Counted from the first letter of the stretch, positions 36,819 through 45,872 are shown. The stretch is 64,000 nucleotides of DNA from a candidate division TM6 bacterium RIFCSPHIGHO2_12_FULL_36_22 (GCA_001771315.1 METK01000015.1:36840-100839); one strand, 5' to 3'. The notes: generated from the sequence alone by a model not told the origin. A program made the numbers and translations.

Positions 36819-37676
36819 ATGAAGAGAAAGTCACTAGTATGCCTTGGCATTCTACTCTCGACGATGATATCAAATGAGTTAACAGCACAGTGGTATAAAG
36901 AGGCGGCAATAGGTGCAGGAATATTCGTTGTCGGTGTAGCATCATCAGAGTTATATGCATTAGTAAAACGTAAAACAACCCGATCAACAGAGCTTGAAAA
37001 AGGTGTTTTGATCAAAGCATTATTGAGTGAGTACGAAGAGATTCGTTCTGAACGAGATAATCTTGTTGGTTCTGTAGATGAATTACAATGTTTCATTGAT
37101 GAATTGCAAAAATTATGTGATTTATTGTCTAACCAAAATGAAGACGTGCAAGGAGAAAAGAAAGAACTTGCAGAAATGGTTCAGGCTTTACAAAAAGAAT
37201 TAGAATTACTTACAGGCGAATACAAACGCGAGCAAGAAGAGAAACGTCAATTGGCACAGCAACTTGATGTGGTACAAGATACACAACAAGAAATGGAAGC
37301 GCTTCGTGACATGTATGAAAACGCTAACAAAGAATTAGGCCAAAAAGTTCTTGATGAGAGAAATGCTCTCATTTCATCAAGTGATAGATTGCAAAAAATG
37401 ATGGATAATCTTAAAGCGCAAATAGATGAAATTCATACAGAAAAAACAGGACTAGTGCGTTTCTTTGATGGCCTTAAAGATAGATTAGATACTTGGAGAT
37501 CGGCTTACACTAAGAAAGCAACAACACTTCGTAGTAAACGAGAAAACAACCAACAATTGATGCAACGTTTGTTGAAAGAACAAGCAAAAAAAAAGAAAAT
37601 TTCTCCTGTAAATCAAGAACGCACAATTGATAAAATGAAAAAAGAATCACGACGAATAACTAGTCTTCTTAACTAG
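36819..37676 (+). CDS. Exported coiled-coil protein 2 of a four-gene set
   Basis: A 285-aa protein: signal peptide about 1-23 (ending near LTAQ), a hydrophobic Gly-containing segment about 28-45 (AAIGAGIFVVGVASSELY), then an uninterrupted coiled coil about 55-230 with heptad Leu/Ile and alternating Glu/Lys runs, and a basic C-terminus (KKKKIS). It has AAGGAG before the ATG and a good terminator after the stop. A possible promoter is TTGCTT (36739-36744) with TAGAAT (36761-36766), 16 bases apart. No family is recognised. Confidence 0.72.
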   Translation: MKRKSLVCLGILLSTMISNELTAQWYKEAAIGAGIFVVGVASSELYALVKRKTTRSTELEKGVLIKALLSEYEEIRSERDNLVGSVDELQCFIDELQKLCDLLSNQNEDVQGEKKELAEMVQALQKELELLTGEYKREQEEKRQLAQQLDVVQDTQQEMEALRDMYENANKELGQKVLDERNALISSSDRLQKMMDNLKAQIDEIHTEKTGLVRFFDGLKDRLDTWRSAYTKKATTLRSKRENNQQLMQRLLKEQAKKKKISPVNQERTIDKMKKESRRITSLLN

Positions 37677-37711
37677 GTTATTAACTAAAGATTCTTTTTT
37701 TTCAGTAACTT

Positions 37712-37744
37712 AAAAAGCTCTGATATAATGTCAGAGCTTTTTTT
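37712..37744 (+). terminator. Rho-independent terminator after exported coiled-coil gene 2
   Basis: Stem AAAAGCTCTGA / TCAGAGCTTTT with a 7-base loop and a run of eight T residues. Confidence 0.92.
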
Positions 37745-37766
37745 ATTGTACATTTTGCCATTCGCA

Positions 37767-37884
37767 TGTCAGAATGTGTTGATTGTTGAATATAAAAGTA
37801 AAAAATTTTGCATAAAACGACATTGTTTTAATAACTTCTAGATATTGCTATACATGAGTGAAAATATCTGTCACAATGTGTTAA
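37767..37884. repeat. Direct repeat pair upstream of exported coiled-coil gene 3
   Basis: TGTCAGAATGTGTTGA (37767-37782) and TGTCACAATGTGTTAA (37869-37884) match at 14 of 16 positions, 102 bases apart, in the 197-base AT-rich gap before the gene at 37942. They could be binding sites for a regulator. No other feature is obvious in this gap. Confidence 0.4.
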
Positions 37885-37941
37885 AAATTTAGTAGAGTGA
37901 CTCAATTGATTAACATTAACAAAAACAAACGAAAGAATCAC

Positions 37942-38787
37942 ATGACACATGTTTCTACAAGACAATTGGCATACGGTTTAGTGGCATTATTATTATCTTC
38001 ATCAGTATATGGCGTGCCAGGGAAAAGAGATTTGATTATTGGTGGTAGTATCGGTGCTGGATTAGGTGTAGCGGTAGCAGGATATCTGAGTGGCCGAGAA
38101 TTGGCAGCGGTTCGTAAAGAAAATATTGACTTGCGTATAAAAAATAGAGAGTTGGTAAAACTTCAAGAAGAATATGACAGACTCAATGATGGAACTAGTT
38201 CAAGAAATGTTACTGTGGAACAATTTAATGATACAGAACAAAAATTAGAAACGCTTCGAAAAGAATGTAATACTGCATGGAGTGCAGCAGACAAATTTGG
38301 TGTAGAGATAGATGGAATGGCGAACCAGTTAAGAGAATTTCAAATTTTAGGAGATACTAGTAGTGTTTCTCTCGTAGGTCCGCTTAGAACGGCTCTTGAA
38401 GAACGAGAAAGATTGAAAAATCTGTTTGACGAATTGGGTGGTTTATTGCAAACAAAAGAAGAAACAAATGTATTCCGGCATGTGCAAAAACTTCAACAAG
38501 AAAGGACTGATTTTCATAATGAGCTTACAGGAATTCAGAAAATGTTGCAGCCACATACAAAAGCAGATGAAAGAAAAGCAGCATTATTCCTTGTGGAAGG
38601 TCTTAAAACCCAATATGCCGAAGCAGCTAACTTGATAGCTCAACAGGAAAATGAAATAGCAGTGCTTGAGAAAGCAGCAAGAAGACATTATACTATTTCG
38701 GAAACAAGCAGGGATGATGCTTCAGGCGATATAATTTCTAATGGTGTTGATTCTCATGAGAATGGCATCAAAGAAGAAGATTTATAA
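37942..38787 (+). CDS. Exported coiled-coil protein 3 of a four-gene set
   Basis: A 281-aa protein: signal peptide about 1-24 (LAYGLVALLLSSSVYG), a Gly-zipper-like hydrophobic segment about 33-53 (IIGGSIGAGLGVAVAGYL), then coiled coil to about 255 and an acidic tail. I use the ATG at 37942 (GAAAG upstream); an in-frame GTG at 37897 would add 15 polar, basic residues. It lies 38 bases before gene 4 and is probably co-transcribed with it. Function unknown. Confidence 0.7.
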   Translation: MTHVSTRQLAYGLVALLLSSSVYGVPGKRDLIIGGSIGAGLGVAVAGYLSGRELAAVRKENIDLRIKNRELVKLQEEYDRLNDGTSSRNVTVEQFNDTEQKLETLRKECNTAWSAADKFGVEIDGMANQLREFQILGDTSSVSLVGPLRTALEERERLKNLFDELGGLLQTKEETNVFRHVQKLQQERTDFHNELTGIQKMLQPHTKADERKAALFLVEGLKTQYAEAANLIAQQENEIAVLEKAARRHYTISETSRDDASGDIISNGVDSHENGIKEEDL

Positions 38788-38825
38788 AAAAAATCTGAGT
38801 CGATAACAAATAAAAGGAGAGAAGT

Positions 38826-39728
38826 ATGAAAAGGCTGTTTAAAATCTTTCTTTTGGTATTGACATTGGCAGCATTTAATGTTGATGCTATGAATTATAAT
38901 GTCGGGCGCACTGATCAACCATCTTTTGGTATGGAATTAGCAAAAAGAATGTTATGGGCAGGGGGAGGATTTGCTGCAGGGACGTATTTTGGTAATACGG
39001 TTCCGCTTGTGCAAACAGATCGAGAAAAAAGTCTTCGAGAAAAATTAAAAGATTTAGAAAGAAGATTTAATGAAACTGAAATACTTCAGACTCAAGCGGC
39101 AAATTATGCAATTGAACTTGAGATTCAAATCAAAGAATGGGAATGTGAATATAAGCGCTTAGAAGAGCAACTACGAGAAGTTAGACGAGAAAGAACAGAA
39201 TCATATTCGATTCAAGGTGAAAGTCGTAAAAATGCCGCAAAGCAAGCAGCAGAAAAAGAGCGCGAAAGATGCCAAAAAGAGGTAGAGAAGATTCAAGAAC
39301 AATTGAATGCGATAAATGAAGAGCTTGAAACCAGAGCTTTGCTATTGAATCAACGGGAAGAAACGAATGGTCAGCTTGTTGCCACATTAAATCAATATCG
39401 ACTTTTGTTTGGTCTTGTATTGCATCAAAAAGAAGCTCGGCAGAAAACCCGAAGCTACTTCAGAAAAAAAGAAGAAGAATGGCGTAGGGACCATCCTGAT
39501 ACGGGTGAGCCACTTGAAAGAAGTGTTTTTGAGGAAGATCAATTTAGTGTACTTTTAAAGCAAAAATTCATTAAAAATATATTAGGGGCGAGAACAAAAG
39601 CGGAGAAAGCTAGAATGAAGAAGCCAGGAGAGCGAAAATCATATTATGCTGCAGACAGTGATGTTGAAGGAGGCAGTATTGATGGTGATGATGATGATCG
39701 TTCACTGAGTGGTAATGACAGTGTATAG
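38826..39728 (+). CDS. Exported coiled-coil protein 4 of a four-gene set
   Basis: A 300-aa protein: signal peptide about 1-21, a Gly-rich hydrophobic segment about 44-60 (MLWAGGGFAAGTYFG), a long coiled coil about 66-190 with dense Glu/Arg heptads, a basic middle and a very acidic Asp/Gly/Ser tail (GDDDDRS). AAAAGGAGAG precedes the ATG. Together with the three preceding genes it forms a set with identical architecture. Possible roles include a periplasmic scaffold or a surface filament; nothing in the sequence decides. Confidence 0.72.
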   Translation: MKRLFKIFLLVLTLAAFNVDAMNYNVGRTDQPSFGMELAKRMLWAGGGFAAGTYFGNTVPLVQTDREKSLREKLKDLERRFNETEILQTQAANYAIELEIQIKEWECEYKRLEEQLREVRRERTESYSIQGESRKNAAKQAAEKERERCQKEVEKIQEQLNAINEELETRALLLNQREETNGQLVATLNQYRLLFGLVLHQKEARQKTRSYFRKKEEEWRRDHPDTGEPLERSVFEEDQFSVLLKQKFIKNILGARTKAEKARMKKPGERKSYYAADSDVEGGSIDGDDDDRSLSGNDSV

Positions 39729-39750
39729 AATGCAAAAAGTAAAATAAATA

Positions 39751-39785
39751 AAAACGCCAAGATGTAAAAATCTTGGCGTTTTTAT
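39751..39785. terminator. Bidirectional terminator between the coiled-coil set and ftsZ
   Basis: Stem AAACGCCAAGA / TCTTGGCGTTT with T-rich sequence on both strands; serves the plus-strand exported gene and the minus-strand ftsZ. Confidence 0.92.
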
Positions 39786-39801
39786 TTATAAAAAGAAGAA
39801 A

Positions 39802-41016
39802 TTATTCGTGAGCTTCGCCCTGTTGTTCTTTTCTCAAGTACGCTGGAACATCAAGATCATTCATATCAATGCATTCTTTTTTCTCTTTTTTTTGTTGACT
39901 TATTGCTTGTACGGGATGTTCTTGTTCGGTTTGTACTGGTGCAATAACAGGCAGTGCTTTTTGAGAAATGGTCGGTTGTATTACCTCTTTAGGTTTAGGT
40001 TGTACAAAATCAAGCTTACATGCTTTTACTTGGATTTCATCTTGATCTTTTTTACTAAAGCCTGTGGCAATAATTGTTACTGTAACTTCTTGATCCATGT
40101 CTGGGTTGATAACAGAACCGAGAATTATGTTAGCATCTTCCGCTGCCTGTTCATAAATAATAGAGGCAGCTTCATTAATTTCATGTAATTTAAGAGATGG
40201 GCCACCAATAATATTAAGAAGTACGCCACGAGCGCCTTGGATACTCATATTTTCAAGCAGAGGCGATGATATTGCATCAAGGGCGGCTTGTTTTGCTCTG
40301 TTTGGACCAGATGCCTTACCGGTGCCCATAACAGCTAAGCCCATATCTTTAATGATTGTTTTTAGATCAGCAAAGTCAACATTGATATGTCCTGGTTTGG
40401 TTATAATCTCTGCAATACCACGAACCGATTCCTTGAGTACATCATTGATCATTGAAAATGCATCAAGCATGGATACATCTTCACCAGCAACGTCCAGAAG
40501 TTTTTGGTTGGGAAGTATAAGAAGTGTATCGACTTGTTTTTTTAGTTCGATGATTGCTTCCTCTGCGATGCGGGCTCGTCGTTTGCCCTCAAATAAAAAG
40601 GGTTTTGTGACGATAGAAATCGTCAGAATGCCCTGCTCTCTTAACGCCTTTGCGACTACTGCTAATGCACCTGAACCGGTGCCACCACCCATTCCCCCTG
40701 TCAAAAATACAATGTCCGCATCTTGAACGCTGTTCATTACTTTATCCAAGTCTTCTTCAGCTGCACGGCGTCCTATGTCTGGATTAGCACCTGAACCGAG
40801 TCCCTTCGTGAGTTTTATACCAAGTTGAATCTTTTGGCTTGCATTTGAATGCTGTAATGCTTGCACATCCGTGTTGGCAACAATGTATTCAATGTCTTGT
40901 ATATTAGATTCAATCATGCTGTTAACAATATTGTTTCCTGCACCACCAACACCGATAACTTTTATCTTTGCCAATGGTTGATAATCTTTTTTTTCTTCTT
41001 CTTCAAATGTTATCAT
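39802..41016 (-). CDS. ftsZ: Cell-division GTPase FtsZ
   Basis: A 404-aa tubulin homologue forming the division ring. The GTP-binding tubulin signature GGMGGGTGSG is at 107-116, N-terminal GVGGAGNN at 22-29, and the synergy loop NVDFADLKTI is present. After a variable linker (about 320-385) comes the conserved C-terminal peptide DLDVPAYLRK (387-396), which binds FtsA. GGGAGAGGG precedes the ATG. It is 23 bases downstream of ftsA. A functional FtsZ with its FtsA tether shows normal Z-ring division, in contrast to FtsZ-less intracellular groups such as chlamydiae. Confidence 0.98.
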   Translation of the reverse strand: MITFEEEEKKDYQPLAKIKVIGVGGAGNNIVNSMIESNIQDIEYIVANTDVQALQHSNASQKIQLGIKLTKGLGSGANPDIGRRAAEEDLDKVMNSVQDADIVFLTGGMGGGTGSGALAVVAKALREQGILTISIVTKPFLFEGKRRARIAEEAIIELKKQVDTLLILPNQKLLDVAGEDVSMLDAFSMINDVLKESVRGIAEIITKPGHINVDFADLKTIIKDMGLAVMGTGKASGPNRAKQAALDAISSPLLENMSIQGARGVLLNIIGGPSLKLHEINEAASIIYEQAAEDANIILGSVINPDMDQEVTVTIIATGFSKKDQDEIQVKACKLDFVQPKPKEVIQPTISQKALPVIAPVQTEQEHPVQAISQQKKEKKECIDMNDLDVPAYLRKEQQGEAHE

Positions 41017-41039
41017 TACCCTCTCCCTTTTTTATGGAT

Positions 41040-42272
41040 TTAGAAGAAATCCGATACCCAAGATTTCATCTTAATTAATATTTTCGTAACTAATGGCCCT
41101 TCCAAGTATCCCATGCCATTTTTTTTCTTTTCGATGCTATGAACGACGAGTCCATAACCTGTTGCATAAATAGGACTGTTTAATGATTCTGGCAATATAT
41201 GACCTGTATGTGGTTTGCCGACACGAACAGGAACGTTGAGCATTTCCTGCGCTAATATATCAACCCCAGCAAGCAATGAGCCGCCACCAGTTAAGACCAG
41301 ACCAGTTGTCATCATTGACTGCAAGTGTTGTTCTGTTATTTCTTTTTTTAGCATTGTTAATATTTCTTCAGTGCGTGGAAATAGAATTTTTAAAAGCTCT
41401 TTATGTTTGATATGTTGTTGTCCAGTTCCATCAACCCGTTGAAGTGTTATATCAAGATCATTATTAACAAAGCTGTGATGTGTTATGCCAAATTCTTCTT
41501 TAATACGTTGAGCTTCTGCAATTGTTGTTTGTAATCCTATTGCAAGATCATGTGTAAAATGATTACCGGCAATCGGCAAAACTTTGGTATGTCTTATGCT
41601 ACCATGTTGATAGATAGCAAAATCAGCAGTACCGCCTCCAATGTCTAAAACTCCAACACCCAACTCTCTTTCATCTTTAGAAAGAACAGCATCTGCAGAA
41701 GCAAGTTGCTCAAGAATAAGATCTTCCGCTTCAACACCAGCCATCTGACAACAACGAATAATATTTTGAACGGAAGCTATAGCCCCAGAAATGATATGAA
41801 CTTGCGCTTCAAGTCTGATACCTGCCATGCCGAGGGGGTCGAGAGTCTTTTCATTGCCATCAATAGTGTAATACTTTGGAAGGACATGGAGGATTTGTTG
41901 TCCTTCCGGTAATGCAATAGCACGTGCTGATGTAAGTACGTTAACAATATCTTGATGTTTGACATAGCCTTTTTTGATAGGAGACGCGCCAAGAGAATTA
42001 TAGGAATGAATGTGACTTCCAGAAATACCAACTGAAGCGCGATCAATCGTGATACCTGCTATAAATTCAGCTTCATGTACAGCGTTTTTAATTGATTGTA
42101 CGGTTTTTGCGATATCGACAACGATACCCTTTTTGAGGCCATGGGAAGGCGATTTGCCGACTGCCAAGACTTCTATGGTATTGTCAGCTTTTTTATGCGC
42201 AACAAGTACGCATATTTTTGTCGTTCCGATATCTATTGATACGGCTAATGAATCCTTGTTTACTTTTGACAT
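41040..42272 (-). CDS. ftsA: Cell-division protein FtsA
   Basis: A 410-aa actin-like ATPase that anchors FtsZ to the inner membrane and recruits later division proteins. The phosphate-1 motif SIDIGTTKI is at 12-20, phosphate-2 VLDIGGGTADFAIY is in the middle, and the adenosine motif VLTGGGSLLAGV follows. The 1C subdomain (VGISGSHIHSYN) is present. The C-terminus (LIKMKSWVSDFF) is the amphipathic membrane-targeting helix. GGGGAGGA precedes the ATG. Located between the FtsQ-like gene and ftsZ, as in the standard division cluster. Confidence 0.97.
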   Translation of the reverse strand: MSKVNKDSLAVSIDIGTTKICVLVAHKKADNTIEVLAVGKSPSHGLKKGIVVDIAKTVQSIKNAVHEAEFIAGITIDRASVGISGSHIHSYNSLGASPIKKGYVKHQDIVNVLTSARAIALPEGQQILHVLPKYYTIDGNEKTLDPLGMAGIRLEAQVHIISGAIASVQNIIRCCQMAGVEAEDLILEQLASADAVLSKDERELGVGVLDIGGGTADFAIYQHGSIRHTKVLPIAGNHFTHDLAIGLQTTIAEAQRIKEEFGITHHSFVNNDLDITLQRVDGTGQQHIKHKELLKILFPRTEEILTMLKKEITEQHLQSMMTTGLVLTGGGSLLAGVDILAQEMLNVPVRVGKPHTGHILPESLNSPIYATGYGLVVHSIEKKKNGMGYLEGPLVTKILIKMKSWVSDFF

Positions 42273-42301
42273 CCCTTAATCCTCCCCTTGGTCACATCGA
42301 G

Positions 42302-43057
42302 TCATGACTCGTTAAGCAAGTTTCCCCTTTTTTTGCATATTATTGCTTGTCCTTTAAATCGTAAGTCTATGATGGTATACGTATTATTTGTTTTTAAATT
42401 TTCAGTAATTTGTTCGCGTAATAATCGATGACACAAATCAGTTATATAATCACTAGGCTGTTGTTGATATTGTAAAATAAATCCCCAATTTTGAGTTGCC
42501 TTATCAATAAAATAAATTTTTGTTTTATCCAGCCACATAATACTGAATTGTTGTAGCATCTCTGGTGGTAAACTTATAAGAAACTGTATTAACTCAGAAG
42601 AGATAGGCATAAAGATATTATGATCAGGCCTTTTCGTTGCTATAGAAGGTAAATCATTGAGTATGTCCGATCTAAAATAAGCAGGGATGAGTATGTGTCC
42701 ATTCTTATCAAGTACTGTTTCTAAATTTATTTTGCATAGTGGTGTTTGACTATCAATGTGCACCCTCTTGATGTTTGGTGGTAATTGCTCCATCGTTACT
42801 GCAGCAACCGCAGGGAACAATTCCTTTATTTGCTGTGGGCATAGATTTTTTTGTGATTCAATGTACTTTGTTAATTCTTGTTGTAGTTGTGGAGAGAAAG
42901 TAGAATCTAAAGATAATCTGAACGCAGGCATATAACACGATTGTGCTTCAATTTTTCTGAAACTATACATACCCATGCTACAGATTAGTAAGGCAATGAG
43001 TACTGCGCTCCCCCTATACCACTTCATTGCTACATCCATCGGTAAAAAATTAATCAT
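42302..43057 (-). CDS. FtsQ/DivIB-like division protein
   Basis: A 251-aa bitopic protein: short N-terminus, one transmembrane span about 17-32 (GSAVLIALLICSMGMY), then a periplasmic domain. The part after the span has a POTRA-like alternation (QQELTKYI, LFPAVAAVTMEQLPPNIKRVHI) and later strands about residues 100-230, as in FtsQ. Sequence conservation is low; the call rests on topology and on position directly upstream of ftsA (29-base gap). FtsQ scaffolds the divisome with FtsB and FtsL. The true start may be an internal ATG at about residue 11 (MKWYRG). The 218 bases upstream are AT-rich with only a weak 6-bp hairpin (about 43182-43200). Confidence 0.65.
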   Translation of the reverse strand: MINFLPMDVAMKWYRGSAVLIALLICSMGMYSFRKIEAQSCYMPAFRLSLDSTFSPQLQQELTKYIESQKNLCPQQIKELFPAVAAVTMEQLPPNIKRVHIDSQTPLCKINLETVLDKNGHILIPAYFRSDILNDLPSIATKRPDHNIFMPISSELIQFLISLPPEMLQQFSIMWLDKTKIYFIDKATQNWGFILQYQQQPSDYITDLCHRLLREQITENLKTNNTYTIIDLRFKGQAIICKKRGNLLNES

Positions 43058-43275
43058 TGTATTATTTCTAACCGTTCATAACGTAAATAGTCAACAATTT
43101 AGTTTTGAAGTGCGAATATAAGTCGATTATACGGATATTTTAGGGGAGTAACCTTAAAAAGCAAGTCATGAAGGCGAATTGCAAGGCATTTGGTTTGCCT
43201 TATTTAATTTTATTGGTGACATTTTACTAAACAATTTTATTGTTGTGTTATTAAAAAAAAATGGTAAAGAAATAA

Positions 43276-44001
43276 TTATTTTTGGTTCATAATTAAAAAC
43301 ATGAAAATTCCTGCTGCTACTGAAGCATTGTATGAGATATCAGATGTTTTTTGTGGGAGTGTAATCTTAGTGCCTTTACCAAAAGTTTCTTTTGATATTC
43401 CTTTTTCTTCATTACCAATAACAAGGCAAAGTGGTTGTTTATATTCAACGGTAAGTGCATTGGTACCATTGTCTAATGTTGTAAGGTATATGTTATAACC
43501 AGCTTGTTTAAGAAGCTCTAATGCAGCTTTAATTGAAGGAACGATGTAAAAATTAGCGTGCTCAGCAAGACCTGCGGATGCCTTGATTGCTGCGGCTGTT
43601 AAAGGCGCAGAATTTTTTGAACAAAGGATAATACCATCGATGCCAGTACAATATGCTGATCGGATAATTGCACCAAGGTTACGTGGGTCTTGAATACCAT
43701 CTAACAGTACAAGGTTTTTGTGAATTTCAGGATTGAAAAATTGTGTGTTAATTTGCAGTGGTGCAGCATAAGCAACAAAGCCTTGATGATCAGTTGAGTC
43801 GGCAAGTTTATGTAATGCTTCTCGTTTAACATATTGAATATTGACGGGATATTTGGGCCAGTATTTTTTAAGCTGGGCAAATGCTTTTGGCTCAGGCTTG
43901 GTTGTATACAGCGTATAAAGTTTTCTTTTTTTTGCTTTGAGTAATTCGATAAGTGGATGGACGCCGAAAACTAGCTCTTGTTTTTTAATGGTATTCTTCA
44001 T
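43276..44001 (-). CDS. rlmB: SpoU/TrmH-family rRNA 2'-O-methyltransferase (RlmB-like)
   Basis: A 241-aa SPOUT methyltransferase. An N-terminal RNA-substrate-binding domain (about 8-80, FGVHPLIELLKAKK) is followed by the knotted catalytic domain with motif 1 LDGIQDPRNLGAIIRSA, motif 2 LVIGNEEKGIS and motif 3 ITLPQKTSDISYNASVAAGI. Members methylate the 2'-O of ribose in 23S rRNA (G2251 in E. coli) or tRNA; RlmB is the closest description by architecture. Motif 3 usually reads SLNVS; here SYNAS, a modest change. ATG at 44001 chosen over a TTG at 44010. Confidence 0.85.
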   Translation of the reverse strand: MKNTIKKQELVFGVHPLIELLKAKKRKLYTLYTTKPEPKAFAQLKKYWPKYPVNIQYVKREALHKLADSTDHQGFVAYAAPLQINTQFFNPEIHKNLVLLDGIQDPRNLGAIIRSAYCTGIDGIILCSKNSAPLTAAAIKASAGLAEHANFYIVPSIKAALELLKQAGYNIYLTTLDNGTNALTVEYKQPLCLVIGNEEKGISKETFGKGTKITLPQKTSDISYNASVAAGIFMFLIMNQK

Positions 44002-44015
44002 CTTAATCAATTTTT

Positions 44016-44043
44016 TTGCTTTTAAAACTTTCTCCTCTATGAT
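44016..44043 (+). promoter_or_regulatory. Candidate promoter for the exported small heat-shock gene
   Basis: TTGCTT (44016-44021) and TATGAT (44038-44043) are 16 bases apart, about 53 bases before the ATG, which has AGGAG at 44085-44089. It lies in the short divergent gap beside rlmB. Confidence 0.4.
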
Positions 44044-44095
44044 ATCATAATTTTCGTTAAATGTACGTTTTTATACAAAAAAACAGGAGTACTCT

Positions 44096-44698
44096 ATGTA
44101 TAAGAAGTTTTTATTGCTTCTTTTAACTCAGATTGGACTTATTGCAATCAATGCTGAAGATCAGATTTTAGCTCGGGACATGAGTTTTGTTATGAATCTT
44201 GAGTATGATCTTGATTCTCTTCTTGATCGCATACGGGGTATGGAAGAATACGCTGATATGGCATTGAAAGAGGTGACGCGTACAGTAAATGACATTCCGC
44301 AAAAAGCCGAACAAGTGAAGGCTGCAATTTCTCAGGATGATGAATTTGTAAAAGTTTCATTTAATATTCCAGGACTTGATATAGCAAAGCTTGATTTTGA
44401 GGTTGAAGGGAAAACTCTCAAAGGCTCGATTCCTGTTGGAGACCAGACTATGAAGATAGAAATAACCGATGGAGTGTTGATGGTTTCTTCACATATCTCT
44501 TACGATGAAAAAACCAATGATGATGCGGGAGAAAAGCATCAAATGTATGAACATGCATCAACACAAATGATGTCATTGCCTGTTCGCATTGCGCACTTGA
44601 AGGATGCACAGGTTGAGTATAATAATGATCATCTTGTGCTTAAGCTTCCAAAGTTTAAAGAACAAAAGGCTGAAACGAAAAAACTTTCTATTAAGTAA
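44096..44698 (+). CDS. Exported Hsp20/alpha-crystallin-like protein
   Basis: A 200-aa protein with a signal peptide (about 1-20, LLLLLTQIGLIAINA), a helical N-terminal arm about 35-78, and an alpha-crystallin-like domain about 80-188. The domain starts DDEFVKVSFNIPGLDIAKLDF, includes a LPVRIAH strand, and ends with NNDHLVLKLPK, the counterpart of the usual NGVLxIxxPK. A C-terminal LSI near 197-199 resembles the IxI motif used in oligomer assembly. Small heat-shock proteins are ATP-independent holdases, normally cytoplasmic; a cleavable signal peptide would place this one in the periplasm, where no ATP is available. Assignment is by motif; the fold should be verified. Confidence 0.75.
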   Translation: MYKKFLLLLLTQIGLIAINAEDQILARDMSFVMNLEYDLDSLLDRIRGMEEYADMALKEVTRTVNDIPQKAEQVKAAISQDDEFVKVSFNIPGLDIAKLDFEVEGKTLKGSIPVGDQTMKIEITDGVLMVSSHISYDEKTNDDAGEKHQMYEHASTQMMSLPVRIAHLKDAQVEYNNDHLVLKLPKFKEQKAETKKLSIK

Positions 44699-44765
44699 TT
44701 GGTAAAAGTATGATGAGCCGGTTATTATAATATGTAGTATATAATAGTTTGCAAATGGGGATATT

Positions 44766-45872
44766 ATGCACAATTCTTCTTGGATCGAATTAAGCTCATC
44801 AGCTTTTGCTCATAATATTGAGCAGTTTCGACAATCTTTGCCAACACATGTAAGTATTGCTGTTGTGCTCAAAAGTAATGCATATGGTCATGGGCTGAGT
44901 CCTATGGGGCAGCTATCTGAAAAAAATGGCAACATAGATTATTTGTGCGTATTTTTCTTGCACGAGGCATTGCAGTTGCGTGATGAAGGTGTTACGAAAC
45001 CGGTTTTAGTTTTAGGATTTGTTGATGGGCCCATAGAGGATGCTATTGAGTATGATATTGATCTTGTTTGTTTTGATCGTGCTCAATTGAAGGACTTTAA
45101 TGTTGCTGCACAAAAACTTAATAAGTCAATCAATGTACATATCAAGGTTGATACTGGTTTATCACGACTTGGCTTCTTTCCAGAACAAGTCCTAGGTATT
45201 GTACAAGAGATATGTGATAATTATCCAATGATTAACATTAAAGGAATAATGACTCACTTTTCTGAGTCAGGATCTTTAGATGTACAATGGACTGAACGAC
45301 AAGAACGTGTCTTTACTGAAACGATAGAGTTGTTGAGACGGAAGGATAAAACATTTGAGTTTGTGCATGCATCTAATACGGCAGCGACCATGCGTTTTCC
45401 TAATTCTCGCTTTAAGATGGTCCGCATTGGCGGTGGCAGTTACGGGTTTCCGCAAAGAACGGTGCCAACTTTTGATCTCAAACCTGTCCTGACATTAAAG
45501 TCTCGAATAATGTGCATTAAGGAACTTCCTGCTGGAAGCTTTGTAAGCTATGATCGCTTATATCAAGCACCTGTTGCTCGCAAAATTGCTATTATACCAG
45601 CTGGATACAGCGATGGTTATGGTAGACGTAAACCAGCGGGATTACATGTGCTTATTAATGGTGCATTAGCACCGGCTTTAGGCAGTGTTTGTATGAATGT
45701 TTTTATTGTTGATATTTCACATATACCCGATGTAACACTGAGCAGTGAGGTGACTTTAATAGGTCAGCATGTGGGTATACGTGCTGTAGATATTGCGTCA
45801 TTGATCGGGTGTGTTAATTATGAGGTAACTACAGCACTTAATCCTACACTTAAGCGAATTATGGTGATATAA
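44766..45872 (+). CDS. alr: Alanine racemase
   Basis: A 368-aa PLP enzyme converting L- to D-alanine for peptidoglycan. The PLP lysine is K36 in VVLKSNAYGHG, the PLP-contact Arg is R134 in DTGLSRLG, and the catalytic tyrosine from the C-terminal domain is Y262 in VSYD (usually VSYG). GYSDGYGR and SVCMNVFIVD complete the family pattern. Full length. Presence of alr with ftsA/ftsZ suggests a peptidoglycan cell wall. The 3' end overlaps the convergent exported gene by 14 bases. Confidence 0.96.
   Translation: MHNSSWIELSSSAFAHNIEQFRQSLPTHVSIAVVLKSNAYGHGLSPMGQLSEKNGNIDYLCVFFLHEALQLRDEGVTKPVLVLGFVDGPIEDAIEYDIDLVCFDRAQLKDFNVAAQKLNKSINVHIKVDTGLSRLGFFPEQVLGIVQEICDNYPMINIKGIMTHFSESGSLDVQWTERQERVFTETIELLRRKDKTFEFVHASNTAATMRFPNSRFKMVRIGGGSYGFPQRTVPTFDLKPVLTLKSRIMCIKELPAGSFVSYDRLYQAPVARKIAIIPAGYSDGYGRRKPAGLHVLINGALAPALGSVCMNVFIVDISHIPDVTLSSEVTLIGQHVGIRAVDIASLIGCVNYEVTTALNPTLKRIMVI

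Noticed and set aside
40322..40726. Plus-strand frame of 134 codons inside ftsZ
   Set aside because: Antisense to the highly conserved FtsZ GTPase domain.
43180..43201. Hairpin AAGGCA...TGCCTT between rlmB and the FtsQ-like gene
   Set aside because: Only six base pairs, and no T run on the minus strand where a terminator would be needed.
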